Of a DNA stretch of 64,000 bases, positions 44,742 through 53,184 are shown one piece after another. Source of the stretch: Lonepinella sp042468235. Lineage in GTDB: Bacteria; Pseudomonadota; Gammaproteobacteria; Enterobacterales; Pasteurellaceae. Below the pieces are notes generated by a model. That model made no database searches and was not told where the DNA came from. It saw only the letters and a list, made by a program, of their open reading frames with translations. The stretch spans positions 930,001-994,000 of the forward strand of contig NZ_CP170386.1 in assembly GCF_042468235.1 (NCBI RefSeq). The letters are read 5' to 3'. Within the stretch, counting starts at the first letter, position 1; every line of letters starts with the position of its first letter. Made by a program: the position numbers and the translations under genes.

Positions 44742-45296
44742 TTATTCCGCTTTATCGGCTGGCTTACCTGACGGCTTGCCTTCTGGTCTTGCTCTCACTT
44801 TTTCTACCACAAAGGCTTCCACTTCGGTTTTGCCCCAAGATTTTTCCACTTCTGCCACGATCTTGACTTTATCTTCTGGACTAATAAATCCACGCATGGC
44901 TTTACGATCAATCTCTAAGGTCAATTCGCCTGAGCTATCTTTAAATACGAAGTCGTTTTTACCCACTTGTTTAACAATATGACCAATTAAGATAATTGGC
45001 TGATCATCTTGCCATTTTGCTGCATCTGCCACTTGTGTGGTTTTAGTCGGCATAAATCCACCGTGCTTTGGTTCTGGACGTTCATTATTAGGGCGATTTT
45101 CAGCCATTCTATTGCCACGATCTGCACCTTGCCCACGATTCTCTGGTGATCTTGCTTTTGCTTGAACAACTACAGGATCTAAAGTTTCTTGTGATTCTGG
45201 TGCGGTTTCTGCTTGTACAAGACTTGCCCCAGCTAAAATAGATAAACCCAATAATGTGGCTAAACTCGTTTTCTTCATTGCATTTTTTTTCATCAT
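44742..45296 (-). CDS. ygiW: YgiW/BOF-family periplasmic stress protein
   Basis: 184 aa. Signal peptide about residues 7-29 (MKKTSLATLLGLSILAGASL). The C-terminal OB-fold (BOF) domain, about 85-170, reads ILIGHIVKQVGKNDFVFKDS and EIDRKAMRGFISPEDKVKIV. Between them lies a low-complexity Asn/Arg/Pro/Glu stretch (SPENRGQGADRGNRMAENRP), and the C-terminus is also Pro/Lys-rich, making it longer than E. coli YgiW (about 130 aa). The ygiW-qseB-qseC order is characteristic. AAGGAAATT precedes two tandem ATG codons; either may be used. Confidence 0.88.
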   Translation of the reverse strand: MMKKNAMKKTSLATLLGLSILAGASLVQAETAPESQETLDPVVVQAKARSPENRGQGADRGNRMAENRPNNERPEPKHGGFMPTKTTQVADAAKWQDDQPIILIGHIVKQVGKNDFVFKDSSGELTLEIDRKAMRGFISPEDKVKIVAEVEKSWGKTEVEAFVVEKVRARPEGKPSGKPADKAE

Positions 45297-45411
45297 AATT
45301 TCCTTTCTAAAATAAGGTTAATCATCCAAAGCACGGCTCTACAGCATCACTTTGTTGAAAAAGATTAAAGCAAATAAGTATTAAGAAAAAATGAAGAAAG
45401 GGGTAAATAAT

Positions 45412-45690
45412 TTAAATTTCCAGCCGAAACCAAAACAACAAGGGTAAAACAATCAAAAAAAGCACCGCACTTAATGACACCGCTAATTTAAATTGCCAAT
45501 GTTGCGTCTTATGCTGAAAATGTTGCATACCTAAATGCACACCGATAAACCCACCAATAAAACAAAGGGTAAAGAATACCAATTCTTCAATTCGCCATTG
45601 TTTATTTTTGGCACGTTTTTTATCTTCTCGCATTAAAAAATAAGCGGTGATATTCACCACCGCTAGATAGGTTATAAAGAAATAAAGCAT
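45412..45690 (-). CDS. DUF1294 small membrane protein
   Basis: 92 aa with three hydrophobic segments. The family motif YFLMREDKKRAKNKQWRIEE is followed by GGFIGVHLGMQHFQHKT. Function is unknown. It starts 3 bases after the glyA stop, so it is co-transcribed with glyA. Confidence 0.8.
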   Translation of the reverse strand: MLYFFITYLAVVNITAYFLMREDKKRAKNKQWRIEELVFFTLCFIGGFIGVHLGMQHFQHKTQHWQFKLAVSLSAVLFLIVLPLLFWFRLEI

Positions 45691-45693
45691 GAA

Positions 45694-46959
45694 TTATTTT
45701 TCATAAACCGGCAAACGCTTACAGATTTCCAACACTTTCGCTTTGGTTTCTGCAATGACGGCTTCCTCATTGTCTTTGCCTAACGCATCTAATACATCAC
45801 ACATCCAGCCGGCTAATGTGGTAACATCTTGCTCATTGAAACCACGGCGAGTCACTGATGGTGTACCTACACGAATACCAGATGTAACAAATGGTTTTTG
45901 TGGATCATTTGGCACGGCGTTTTTGTTGACCGTGATATTCGCACGACCTAATGCGGCATCCGCTGCTTTACCCGTTAAACCTTGTTTTACAAAACTAACA
46001 AGGAATAAATGGTTTTCCGTACCGTTAGATACCACATCATAACCACGAGCTTTAAACACTTCCACCATGGCTTTGGCATTTTTCACTACATTTTGTTGAT
46101 AGACTTTGTATTCTGGTTCAAGTGCTTCTTTAAAACAGACGGCTTTTGCTGCAATGATATGCACTAATGGACCACCTTGACCCGCAGGGAATACCGCAGA
46201 TTGGAATTTTTTGTACATTTCTTCATCACCAGAAGAAGACAAAATCAAGCCACCACGTGGACCGCCTAAAGTTTTGTGTGTCGTTGTAGTCACAACATGT
46301 GCGTGTGGTAATGGATTTGGATAAACGCCAGCTGCAATTAAGCCTGCTACGTGTGCCATATCGACAAATAAATAAGCTCCCACTTCGTCCGCAATTTCAC
46401 GCATTTTTGCCCAGTCCACCACTTGGCTATAAGCAGAGAAACCGGCTACGATCATTTTTGGTTTGCACTCAAGGGCTTTTTGACGCACATCTGCATAGTC
46501 GATTAAACCGTCTGCGGTGATACCGTATAACACGGAATTGTAGATCTTGCCCGAAAAGCTCACTTTCGCACCATGGGTTAAGTGACCACCATGGGCTAAG
46601 TCCATGCCTAAAATCGTATCACCTGGTTTAATTAACGCCATATATACTGCTGCATTAGCTTGTGAACCTGAGTGCGGTTGCACATTGACATAATCCGCCC
46701 CAAATAATTGTTTGGCACGATCAATAGCTAATTGCTCAACAATATCCGCATATTCACAACCACCGTAATAACGTTTTCCTGGATAACCTTCCGCATATTT
46801 ATTGGTAAATTGTGAGCCTTGTGCTTCCATAACTAATGGGCTGGCATAGTTTTCTGATGCAATCAATTCAATATGTTCTTCTTGACGACGGTTTTCATCT
46901 TGAATGGCTTGCCATAAAATGGGATCGTAATTTTCAATGGTGACAGATTTTCTAAACAT
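45694..46959 (-). CDS. glyA: Serine hydroxymethyltransferase
   Basis: PLP enzyme converting serine and tetrahydrofolate to glycine and methylene-THF (421 aa), the main one-carbon source for purines and thymidylate. Motifs: EGYPGKRYYGGCEYAD, the PLP lysine in TTTTHKTLGGPRGGL, and LFLVSFVKQGLTGKAADAAL. It lies near purD and purH on the same strand, which fits the shared need for glycine and formyl-THF. No PurR box was evident directly upstream. Confidence 0.97.
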   Translation of the reverse strand: MFRKSVTIENYDPILWQAIQDENRRQEEHIELIASENYASPLVMEAQGSQFTNKYAEGYPGKRYYGGCEYADIVEQLAIDRAKQLFGADYVNVQPHSGSQANAAVYMALIKPGDTILGMDLAHGGHLTHGAKVSFSGKIYNSVLYGITADGLIDYADVRQKALECKPKMIVAGFSAYSQVVDWAKMREIADEVGAYLFVDMAHVAGLIAAGVYPNPLPHAHVVTTTTHKTLGGPRGGLILSSSGDEEMYKKFQSAVFPAGQGGPLVHIIAAKAVCFKEALEPEYKVYQQNVVKNAKAMVEVFKARGYDVVSNGTENHLFLVSFVKQGLTGKAADAALGRANITVNKNAVPNDPQKPFVTSGIRVGTPSVTRRGFNEQDVTTLAGWMCDVLDALGKDNEEAVIAETKAKVLEICKRLPVYEK

Positions 46960-47070
46960 AGATTTGTCCTTTTAAATAAAGTTGGTAGGTAAATTTCATG
47001 ATAGTTTACCCTGTTTTTGACTAAAATTTAATTGTTAATTATTCCACTTTTGAATGAATTATTTTCATCT

Positions 47071-48360
47071 TTATTTCGTTTGCTCTCTCGCCACCGCCCG
47101 ATAGCCAATATCACGGCGATAAAAACGCCCCGTCCAATTCACTTGTTCGGCTAATTGCAAGGCTTTTTGTTGGGCTTCAAACACGCTATTACCTAAGGCT
47201 GTCACACAAAGCACTCGTCCGCCGTTAGTAACAAGTTTACCGTCTTTTTCTGCCACACCAGCCAAGAACACTTTTTCATCGGCTTTACTTTCTGTTGGTA
47301 AACCGTGAATCTCATCATTCTTACGATAATCTGCTGGGTAGCCTTCTGCTGCCAACACAATGCCTAAGGCTGGTTTCGGATCCCATTGTGATTTCACCTG
47401 ATCTAACTCGCCTTGACAGGCTTTCAAACAAAGCTCAACTAAATCTGATTGCAAACGCATCATAATCGGTTGGGTTTCAGGATCACCAAAACGGCAGTTA
47501 AATTCGATCACTTTTGGCTGACCGTTTTTATCAATCATTAGACCCGCATATAAAAAGCCTTTATACACATTATTTTCCGCTGCCATGCCACGTACAGTTG
47601 GGTAAATAATTTGTTCCATAACACGCTGATGAATTTCGCTGGTTACCACAGGCGCAGGTGAATACGCACCCATTCCGCCAGTATTCAAGCCTTGATCATT
47701 TTCACCGACACGTTTATGGTCTTGACTGGTCGCCATGGGTTCAACGTGTTCACCGTCTACCATGACAATAAAACTGGCTTCTTCACCGTCCAAAAATTCT
47801 TCCACCACCACACGGCTACCCGCTTCACCAAAGGCATTACCCGCTAACATATCGCGTACTGCATCTTCCGCTTCTGTCAACGTCATTGCCACAATCACGC
47901 CTTTGCCAGCCGCTAAACCATCTGCTTTAATCACAATCGGCGCACCTTTTGCACGAATATAAGCAAGGGCAGGGTCAATTTCCGTGAAATTTTGATATTC
48001 CGCCGTTGGGATATTATGACGAGCTAAAAAATCTTTGGTAAAGGCTTTTGAGCCTTCCAGCTGAGCGGCGGATTGACGTGGTCCGAAAATGGTTAACCCT
48101 GCTTGTTCAAAAGCATCCACCACACCAACGACTAACGGAGCTTCAGGACCAACGATAGTTAACCCGATTTGGTTATCTTGAGCAAATTTGACTAATGCAG
48201 GGACATCAGTAGCAGAAATCGCCACATTTTGTACCGCAGTTTCACATGCTGTACCTGCGTTTCCAGGGGCGACAAAGACTTTGGTTGTGAGTGGTGATTG
48301 GGCAGCTTTCCAAGCTAGGGCGTGTTCGCGACCGCCATTTCCAATAATAAGAATGTTCAT
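47071..48360 (-). CDS. purD: Phosphoribosylamine--glycine ligase
   Basis: Second step of de novo purine synthesis, joining glycine to phosphoribosylamine (429 aa). The ATP-grasp enzyme shows MNILIIGNGGREHALAWKAA, LTIVGPEAPLVVGVVDAFEQ, IKADGLAAGKGVIVA, and EFNCRFGDPETQPIMMRL. In related bacteria purH and purD are adjacent and co-transcribed; here 568 bases with a palindromic element separate them, so purD may depend on readthrough or its own promoter. Confidence 0.97.
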   Translation of the reverse strand: MNILIIGNGGREHALAWKAAQSPLTTKVFVAPGNAGTACETAVQNVAISATDVPALVKFAQDNQIGLTIVGPEAPLVVGVVDAFEQAGLTIFGPRQSAAQLEGSKAFTKDFLARHNIPTAEYQNFTEIDPALAYIRAKGAPIVIKADGLAAGKGVIVAMTLTEAEDAVRDMLAGNAFGEAGSRVVVEEFLDGEEASFIVMVDGEHVEPMATSQDHKRVGENDQGLNTGGMGAYSPAPVVTSEIHQRVMEQIIYPTVRGMAAENNVYKGFLYAGLMIDKNGQPKVIEFNCRFGDPETQPIMMRLQSDLVELCLKACQGELDQVKSQWDPKPALGIVLAAEGYPADYRKNDEIHGLPTESKADEKVFLAGVAEKDGKLVTNGGRVLCVTALGNSVFEAQQKALQLAEQVNWTGRFYRRDIGYRAVAREQTK

Positions 48361-48408
48361 TAATAGTTTTCCTTTTTTATGACTAATTATGTTTATCTAT
48401 TTTTTTAC

Positions 48409-48924
48409 AATCGGGTTTCGCCGATGGCGACTTACTTTTTCTTTGCTTGTGCAAAGCAAAAGTAAGCAAAAAGAAAGCCCCCCCCAACTTTGCCTTATTT
48501 CCTGAAAATGTTTTAATTTGCTTAACGGAAAATGGCTGAACTCGCTTCGCTCAGACAGACGCCATTTTCCTACAAATTAAAGCATTTTCAGGCGGCAAAC
48601 ATGGGGTCCATGGGTTTCCAATACCTAGCACTGGCGTACTAGGTTAAGCATGGTAACGCTACTCCGTAGCTTAAAAAATATCTATTTTTTTAACCGCACT
48701 TTTGTCATGCTCGATCGAAACTTGGGGCCCCGTCTGAGTCGCCTGAGCGTTTTGGTATTTTTAGCTATATTTTGCATGTCTGAGCGAAGCGAGTTCAAAA
48801 TTTAGCGTTAAGAAAATACCAAATAAGCGAAGAAAAGCGGTGAAGTCGGGGTGTGCTTTTCTTTGCCTACTTTCTTTTGCACAAGCAAAAGAAAGTATGG
48901 TCGCCCATCGGGCGAAACCGATTT
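48409..48924. repeat. Palindromic noncoding element splitting purH and purD
   Basis: About 516 bases with terminal inverted repeats near 60 bases. The left end reads AATCGGGTTTCGCC then GATGGCGAC and CTTTGCTTGTGCAAAG; the right end is its approximate reverse complement (GCACAAGCAAAAGAAAG then GGGCGAAACCGATT). Each half carries its own long stem: CCTGAAAATG with CATTTTCAGG on the left, TTTGGTATTTT with AAAATACCAAA on the right. AACTCGCTTCGCTCAGAC occurs once in each orientation. It also holds a C8 tract, an uptake signal (48697) and a copy of the dispersed repeat (48636-48652). No protein-coding gene is evident. Confidence 0.75.
48636..48652 (+). repeat. Dispersed intergenic repeat core, copy 3
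   Basis: GTACTAGGTTAAGCATG, preceded by GCACTGGC and followed by GTAACGCTACTCCGTAGCTT, a variant of the block after sapF. It is nested inside the palindromic element. Confidence 0.7.
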
Positions 48925-48928
48925 CCAA

Positions 48929-50530
48929 TTAATGACGGAAATGTCGCATCTTAGTCAACACCATCACCATCCCATGTTCATCCGCCGCATCAATCACCTC
49001 TTGATCCCGCATTGAACCACCAGGGTGAATCACACATTCAATGCCCACTTCTGCCGCTGCATCAATACCATCACGGAACGGGAAGAACGCATCAGATGCC
49101 ATTACGCAACCCGCCACGTTCAAGCCCTCATCTTGTGCTTTAATGCCTGCAATTTTAGCTGAATAAACTCGGCTCATTTGCCCTGCACCGATACCGATAG
49201 TTTGGTTATCTTTGGCATAAACAATGGCGTTAGATTTGACGAATTTCGCCACTTTCCAGCAGAACAATAAATCCTGTAATTCTTTTTCTGTCGGTTTACG
49301 TTTGCTGACAACTCTCAAATCATCAATGCCCACCATACCTAAATCTGCGTCTTGCACCAACAAACCGCCGTTCACCCGTTTAAAATCTAAACGTTGCTGC
49401 GTTTGGCTAAATTCACCACATGCCAATAAACGCACGTTTTTCTTCGTCTTAACCACATCAACCGCACCTTGTGACACTTTCGGTGCAATAATCACTTCCA
49501 CAAATTGACGCTCTACAATCGCTTTCGCAGTTTGTTCATCTAACTCACGATTAAAGGCAATAATTCCACCAAAGGCAGAAGTCGGATCCGTTTGATAAGC
49601 ACGATCGTAGGCTTGCAAAATATTCTCGCCCAATGCCACACCACAAGGGTTAGCGTGTTTTACGATCACACAAGCAGGTTCAGCAAAGGATTTAACACAT
49701 TCAAGAGCAGCGTCTGTATCTGCAATATTGTTATAAGAAAGGGCTTTGCCTTGTAATTGTCTGGCGGTGGAAACGCTGGCTTCTTTGACATCTTGTTCCA
49801 CATAAAACGCGGCATTTTGATGGCTGTTTTCACCATAACGCATCGTTTGTTTGCGTACGAAATTTAGATTTAAGGTACGTGGAAATTGACCACAAACGGC
49901 ATTTTCATCTTCTTCGTCCGCTTTAAAATAAGGCTTCACTAATTTACCGAAATAATTAGCAATCATACTGTCATATTGGGCGGTATGTTCAAAGGCTTTA
50001 ATCGCTAAATCAAAACGGGTTTCAAAGGTTAAACTATTGTGATTTTGATCCATTTCAGCAAGAATAGTATTAAAATCTTGGTTATTTACCACAATCGCCA
50101 CATCTTTATGGTTTTTCGCCGCAGATCGCACCATGGTTGGTCCACCAATATCAATATTTTCTACTGCATCGGCTAAGGTGCAATCGGGTTTAGCCACCGT
50201 TTGAGCAAAAGGATAAAGATTCACCACCACCATATCAATAGGATCAATGCCATGCTGTTGCATGATACCATCATCTTTTCCACGACGACCTAAAATGCCC
50301 CCATGCACTTTCGGATGTAAGGTTTTCACTCGCCCGTCCATCATTTCGGGAAAGCCAGTATAATCAGACACCTCGGTTACGGCTAAACCGCTGTCTGCTA
50401 ACAATTTAGCTGTTCCACCTGTCGATAATAATTTCACCCCACGTTGCACTAGACCCTGTGCAAATTCTACGATACCGCTTTTATCAGAAACGCTTAATAA
50501 CGCCTGACGAATAGGACGATTTGATTGCAT
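48929..50530 (-). CDS. purH: Bifunctional AICAR formyltransferase/IMP cyclohydrolase
   Basis: Last two steps to IMP (533 aa). The N-terminal MGS-like cyclohydrolase domain shows LLSTGGTAKLLADSGLAVTE and MMDGRVKTLHPKVHGGIL. The C-terminal transformylase has KALSYNNIADTDAALECVK, CVIVKHANPCGVA and VMASDAFFPFRDGIDAAAEV. A perfect PurR-type operator overlaps its promoter. Confidence 0.97.
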   Translation of the reverse strand: MQSNRPIRQALLSVSDKSGIVEFAQGLVQRGVKLLSTGGTAKLLADSGLAVTEVSDYTGFPEMMDGRVKTLHPKVHGGILGRRGKDDGIMQQHGIDPIDMVVVNLYPFAQTVAKPDCTLADAVENIDIGGPTMVRSAAKNHKDVAIVVNNQDFNTILAEMDQNHNSLTFETRFDLAIKAFEHTAQYDSMIANYFGKLVKPYFKADEEDENAVCGQFPRTLNLNFVRKQTMRYGENSHQNAAFYVEQDVKEASVSTARQLQGKALSYNNIADTDAALECVKSFAEPACVIVKHANPCGVALGENILQAYDRAYQTDPTSAFGGIIAFNRELDEQTAKAIVERQFVEVIIAPKVSQGAVDVVKTKKNVRLLACGEFSQTQQRLDFKRVNGGLLVQDADLGMVGIDDLRVVSKRKPTEKELQDLLFCWKVAKFVKSNAIVYAKDNQTIGIGAGQMSRVYSAKIAGIKAQDEGLNVAGCVMASDAFFPFRDGIDAAAEVGIECVIHPGGSMRDQEVIDAADEHGMVMVLTKMRHFRH

Positions 50531-50568
50531 TGAAATGTTCCTTTGAGAATAAATAAAAATCGGCTTGC

Positions 50569-50590
50569 ATTATAACGCAAACGGTTGCGT
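50569..50590 (-). promoter_or_regulatory. purH promoter with PurR operator
   Basis: ACGCAAACGGTTGCGT (50575-50590) is a near-perfect palindrome and fits the PurR consensus. It directly abuts a minus-strand -10 TATAAT (50574-50569), so repressor would cover the -35/-10 spacer. Confidence 0.88.
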
Positions 50591-50603
50591 TTATATACTG
50601 GAT

Positions 50604-50642
50604 AAATAAAAAAAGCCTGTATTCTCTCCGAACACAGGCTTT
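50604..50642 (-). terminator. Intrinsic terminator of the DoxX gene
   Basis: On the minus strand AAAGCCTGT pairs with ACAGGCTTT around a 13-base loop, followed by a T-run. It lies just past the DoxX stop. Confidence 0.85.
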
Positions 50643-50662
50643 CTATTTTACATAAAGTGTGG

Positions 50663-51070
50663 TTATTTTTGATTGCGTTTATTGTCTAACGCAAAAGCAC
50701 CGCCCCCTTGGAAGAAAATATAGAAAAAGGCAAAGCAATATAATGCAGCGAGTTCGCCTTTATTAGTCAAAGGTAAAAATAAATTATCCGCTGGGATTGC
50801 ATGCACATGAAAATATGCGACAGCCATCATACCGGACAATAAAAATGCTACTTGGCGAGTAAATAGACCTAAAATCAATAAGATACCACCAGTAATTTCT
50901 AAAATTCCACCAATACCGTACATAGAAAATACGGGTACTGCACCATTTCCGCCAGTCATGGACATGGGAAATTCAAAATATTTTGCGGTGCCATGTAATA
51001 AAAACATGTAACCCGCCATAATACGTAACAACGCTAATGCATAAGGGGAATATTTATTTAATGAATCCAT
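50663..51070 (-). CDS. DoxX-family membrane protein
   Basis: 135 aa with four hydrophobic helices. The family pattern LLRIMAGYMFLLHGTAKYFE is followed by GIGGILEITGGILLILGLFT and VAYFHVHAIPADN. Some DoxX proteins are linked to thiosulfate:quinone chemistry or membrane redox balance, but function cannot be assigned from this sequence. It is monocistronic, with its own terminator, 103 bases from dsbD. Confidence 0.85.
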   Translation of the reverse strand: MDSLNKYSPYALALLRIMAGYMFLLHGTAKYFEFPMSMTGGNGAVPVFSMYGIGGILEITGGILLILGLFTRQVAFLLSGMMAVAYFHVHAIPADNLFLPLTNKGELAALYCFAFFYIFFQGGGAFALDNKRNQK

Positions 51071-51172
51071 AATACTTTCCTTTTTAATAATAAAATCAAC
51101 AAAATAAACCGAATAAAAATATACGGTATAAGTATTATACCTATTTCTCTTAGTTAATAAATAAAAGATTTG

Positions 51173-52897
51173 TTAAAAAACCTTTTCATTATTGTTAAAA
51201 ATTAAATTTAACAACCATTGATGAAATTTATCTGCGGGCATAAATCCTGTCACTCTTGATCCTGAAATTTCCTGCCCTTGTTGATTAAAAAATAAAATCG
51301 TCGGCAATCCCAACACCTTTAGCTTTTCCATGAGTTTCTGATTTTCAGGACTATTTTTGGTCATATCTATTTGTAATAATGAGATCTTCTCAAAATCCTG
51401 CATAACCGTTGCATCACTAAAGGTATATTTTTCAAATTCTTTACAAGCGACACACCAATCGGCATAAAGATCGAGCATTGCTACCGATTTAGGATTATTC
51501 TTCAATGTTTGTTCTAATTCACTCAGGGTTGAAATTTGCATAAACTGCGGTTTAGAATTTGCCTTTTTTTGCACCGCACTTTGTTCGTTGACGACATAAT
51601 AACTCAACAAATTAAAATGTTGTATAACAAAAAACATCAATAACGCCACTATCACGCCAAGCCAATACCGCTTATGCGCAATCCAACAAGTAAACGTAAT
51701 CAACCACACCGCCCATAATTCCAAGGTCCATTGAACAAAAACACGTTCTAATAAAATCACCGGTAATAACAACAAAATAAAACCAAATAGCTGTTTGATT
51801 GTATTTAACCAATCTCCCGATTTAGGCAAAATTTGATTACCAAACAGCGTCACTAAAATCAACGGCACGCCCATACCTAAGGCTAATAAATACAAGGTAA
51901 TGGCACCAATAAATAGATCACCACTTTGTGCGACATATAACAATGCCCCCGAAAGCGGTGCGGTGGTGCAAGGGGAAGCCACTAGCCCAGCTAATGCGCC
52001 CATCACAAACACACCAAAATATGCCCCTGACTGCTGTTTTTGGCTGATTTGGCTAATTTTGGTTTGTAACCCACTCGGCAATTGTAAGGTAAACACACCA
52101 AACATTGACAATGCCAATAACACAAATAATACGGATAAACCTACTAATACCGGTGGACTTTGCAACGCTTGTTGAAACGGTAACCCAATAGCCACTACGA
52201 TCAGCCCTAGCAAAGTATAAGTTAATGCCATGCCTTGCACATAAATAAAGCTTAACCCCAAGGCTCGCCACATTGTTGGGCGTTCATGCTGTCCAATTAC
52301 GATAGCCGAAAGTAACGGCAACATCGGCAATACGCAAGGTGTAAAAGCAAGTCCTAAGCCTAATAGGAAGAACCCCAAGATGGCATATTGGGATTTAAAC
52401 AAGCTATCTGCAAGTTGATCCTGTTCGCTGATATGTTGGGAAACTGCGGTGTTTTTAACCGCACTTTTTTCCAAATCAGAGTGAAAACTCGCCAAGTCAA
52501 TGATTTTTTCTTCTGGCGGATAGCATAATCCTTTCGTGCATCCTTGATAAGTCACGGTTAATTGAGTGAGTTCATGGCTTTCTAGCACAGGCAAAATCAC
52601 TCTTAACTCATGGCGAAAAATCTCTGTTTCACCAAAAAATTCATCTTGATGTACTTCCCCTTGTGGAAATTGCAACTCACCTAGTTTACCATTTTCTATA
52701 GTAGCCGTAATTTCGTTCTTATATAAATAATAGTCGTCTGCAATTAGCCAATGTAAGACCAGTTGATTATTTTTGTTTTGTGCAGAAAACTGAAAAGCTT
52801 GATCAGCAGGCAAGAACGAGGTTTTATTCGAAAATAAATTCCCTTGGCTTGAAATGCTGATCAATAATAGGATAAAAAAAGTTAAATATTTTTTCAT
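51173..52897 (-). CDS. dsbD: Thiol:disulfide interchange protein DsbD
   Basis: Carries electrons from cytosolic thioredoxin to periplasmic DsbC and related proteins (574 aa). After a signal peptide, the N-terminal domain holds the CTKGLCYPPEE cysteine pair. The eight-helix membrane domain has paired cysteines in GLAFTPCVLPMLPLLSAI and LVASPCTTAPLSGALL. The C-terminal thioredoxin domain carries LYADWCVACKEFEKYTF. It should recycle the DsbC encoded at 19.6-20.3 kb. Confidence 0.95.
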   Translation of the reverse strand: MKKYLTFFILLLISISSQGNLFSNKTSFLPADQAFQFSAQNKNNQLVLHWLIADDYYLYKNEITATIENGKLGELQFPQGEVHQDEFFGETEIFRHELRVILPVLESHELTQLTVTYQGCTKGLCYPPEEKIIDLASFHSDLEKSAVKNTAVSQHISEQDQLADSLFKSQYAILGFFLLGLGLAFTPCVLPMLPLLSAIVIGQHERPTMWRALGLSFIYVQGMALTYTLLGLIVVAIGLPFQQALQSPPVLVGLSVLFVLLALSMFGVFTLQLPSGLQTKISQISQKQQSGAYFGVFVMGALAGLVASPCTTAPLSGALLYVAQSGDLFIGAITLYLLALGMGVPLILVTLFGNQILPKSGDWLNTIKQLFGFILLLLPVILLERVFVQWTLELWAVWLITFTCWIAHKRYWLGVIVALLMFFVIQHFNLLSYYVVNEQSAVQKKANSKPQFMQISTLSELEQTLKNNPKSVAMLDLYADWCVACKEFEKYTFSDATVMQDFEKISLLQIDMTKNSPENQKLMEKLKVLGLPTILFFNQQGQEISGSRVTGFMPADKFHQWLLNLIFNNNEKVF

Positions 52898-52956
52898 AGA
52901 TTTTGGTTATATCAAGAAATTTTCTTTATATTAACCTAGATAATCCCCCATTAAAA

Positions 52957-53165
52957 TTAAATAATTTTACGCAATTTTGCCGGCAATCCTTGTCTTACCT
53001 CCGATCCACAAACCCAATCCACCCATAGTGAAGTAATTTGCTTGGTTTCATCTAATAAACCTAAATCATTGATATTTATTCCCGGCTTGGCTTAATTGAT
53101 AGATAACCTTTCACTTGTTTGTCGTCAATAAAATAACTTTTAGATCCTTACTTATAAGCGATCAT
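52957..53165 (-). pseudogene. Decayed coding remnant between uvrB and dsbD
   Basis: Minus-strand translation gives coding-like pieces in different frames: MIAYK then a stop, GSKSYFIDDKQVKGYLSI with KPSRE then a stop, and NDLGLLDETKQITSLWVD continuing WVCGSEVRQGLPAKLRKII to a stop at 52957. The last piece has strongly protein-like composition (two Trp, one Cys, balanced charges). It looks like one ancestral gene broken by frameshifts and a nonsense codon. I do not recognise the family. Confidence 0.5.
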
Positions 53166-53184
53166 TGCTAGATTAAAATCTGTT

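Noticed and set aside
48409..48924. Small genes inside the purH-purD element
   Set aside because: Open frames there are short, lack ribosome-binding sites, and follow from the palindromic structure.
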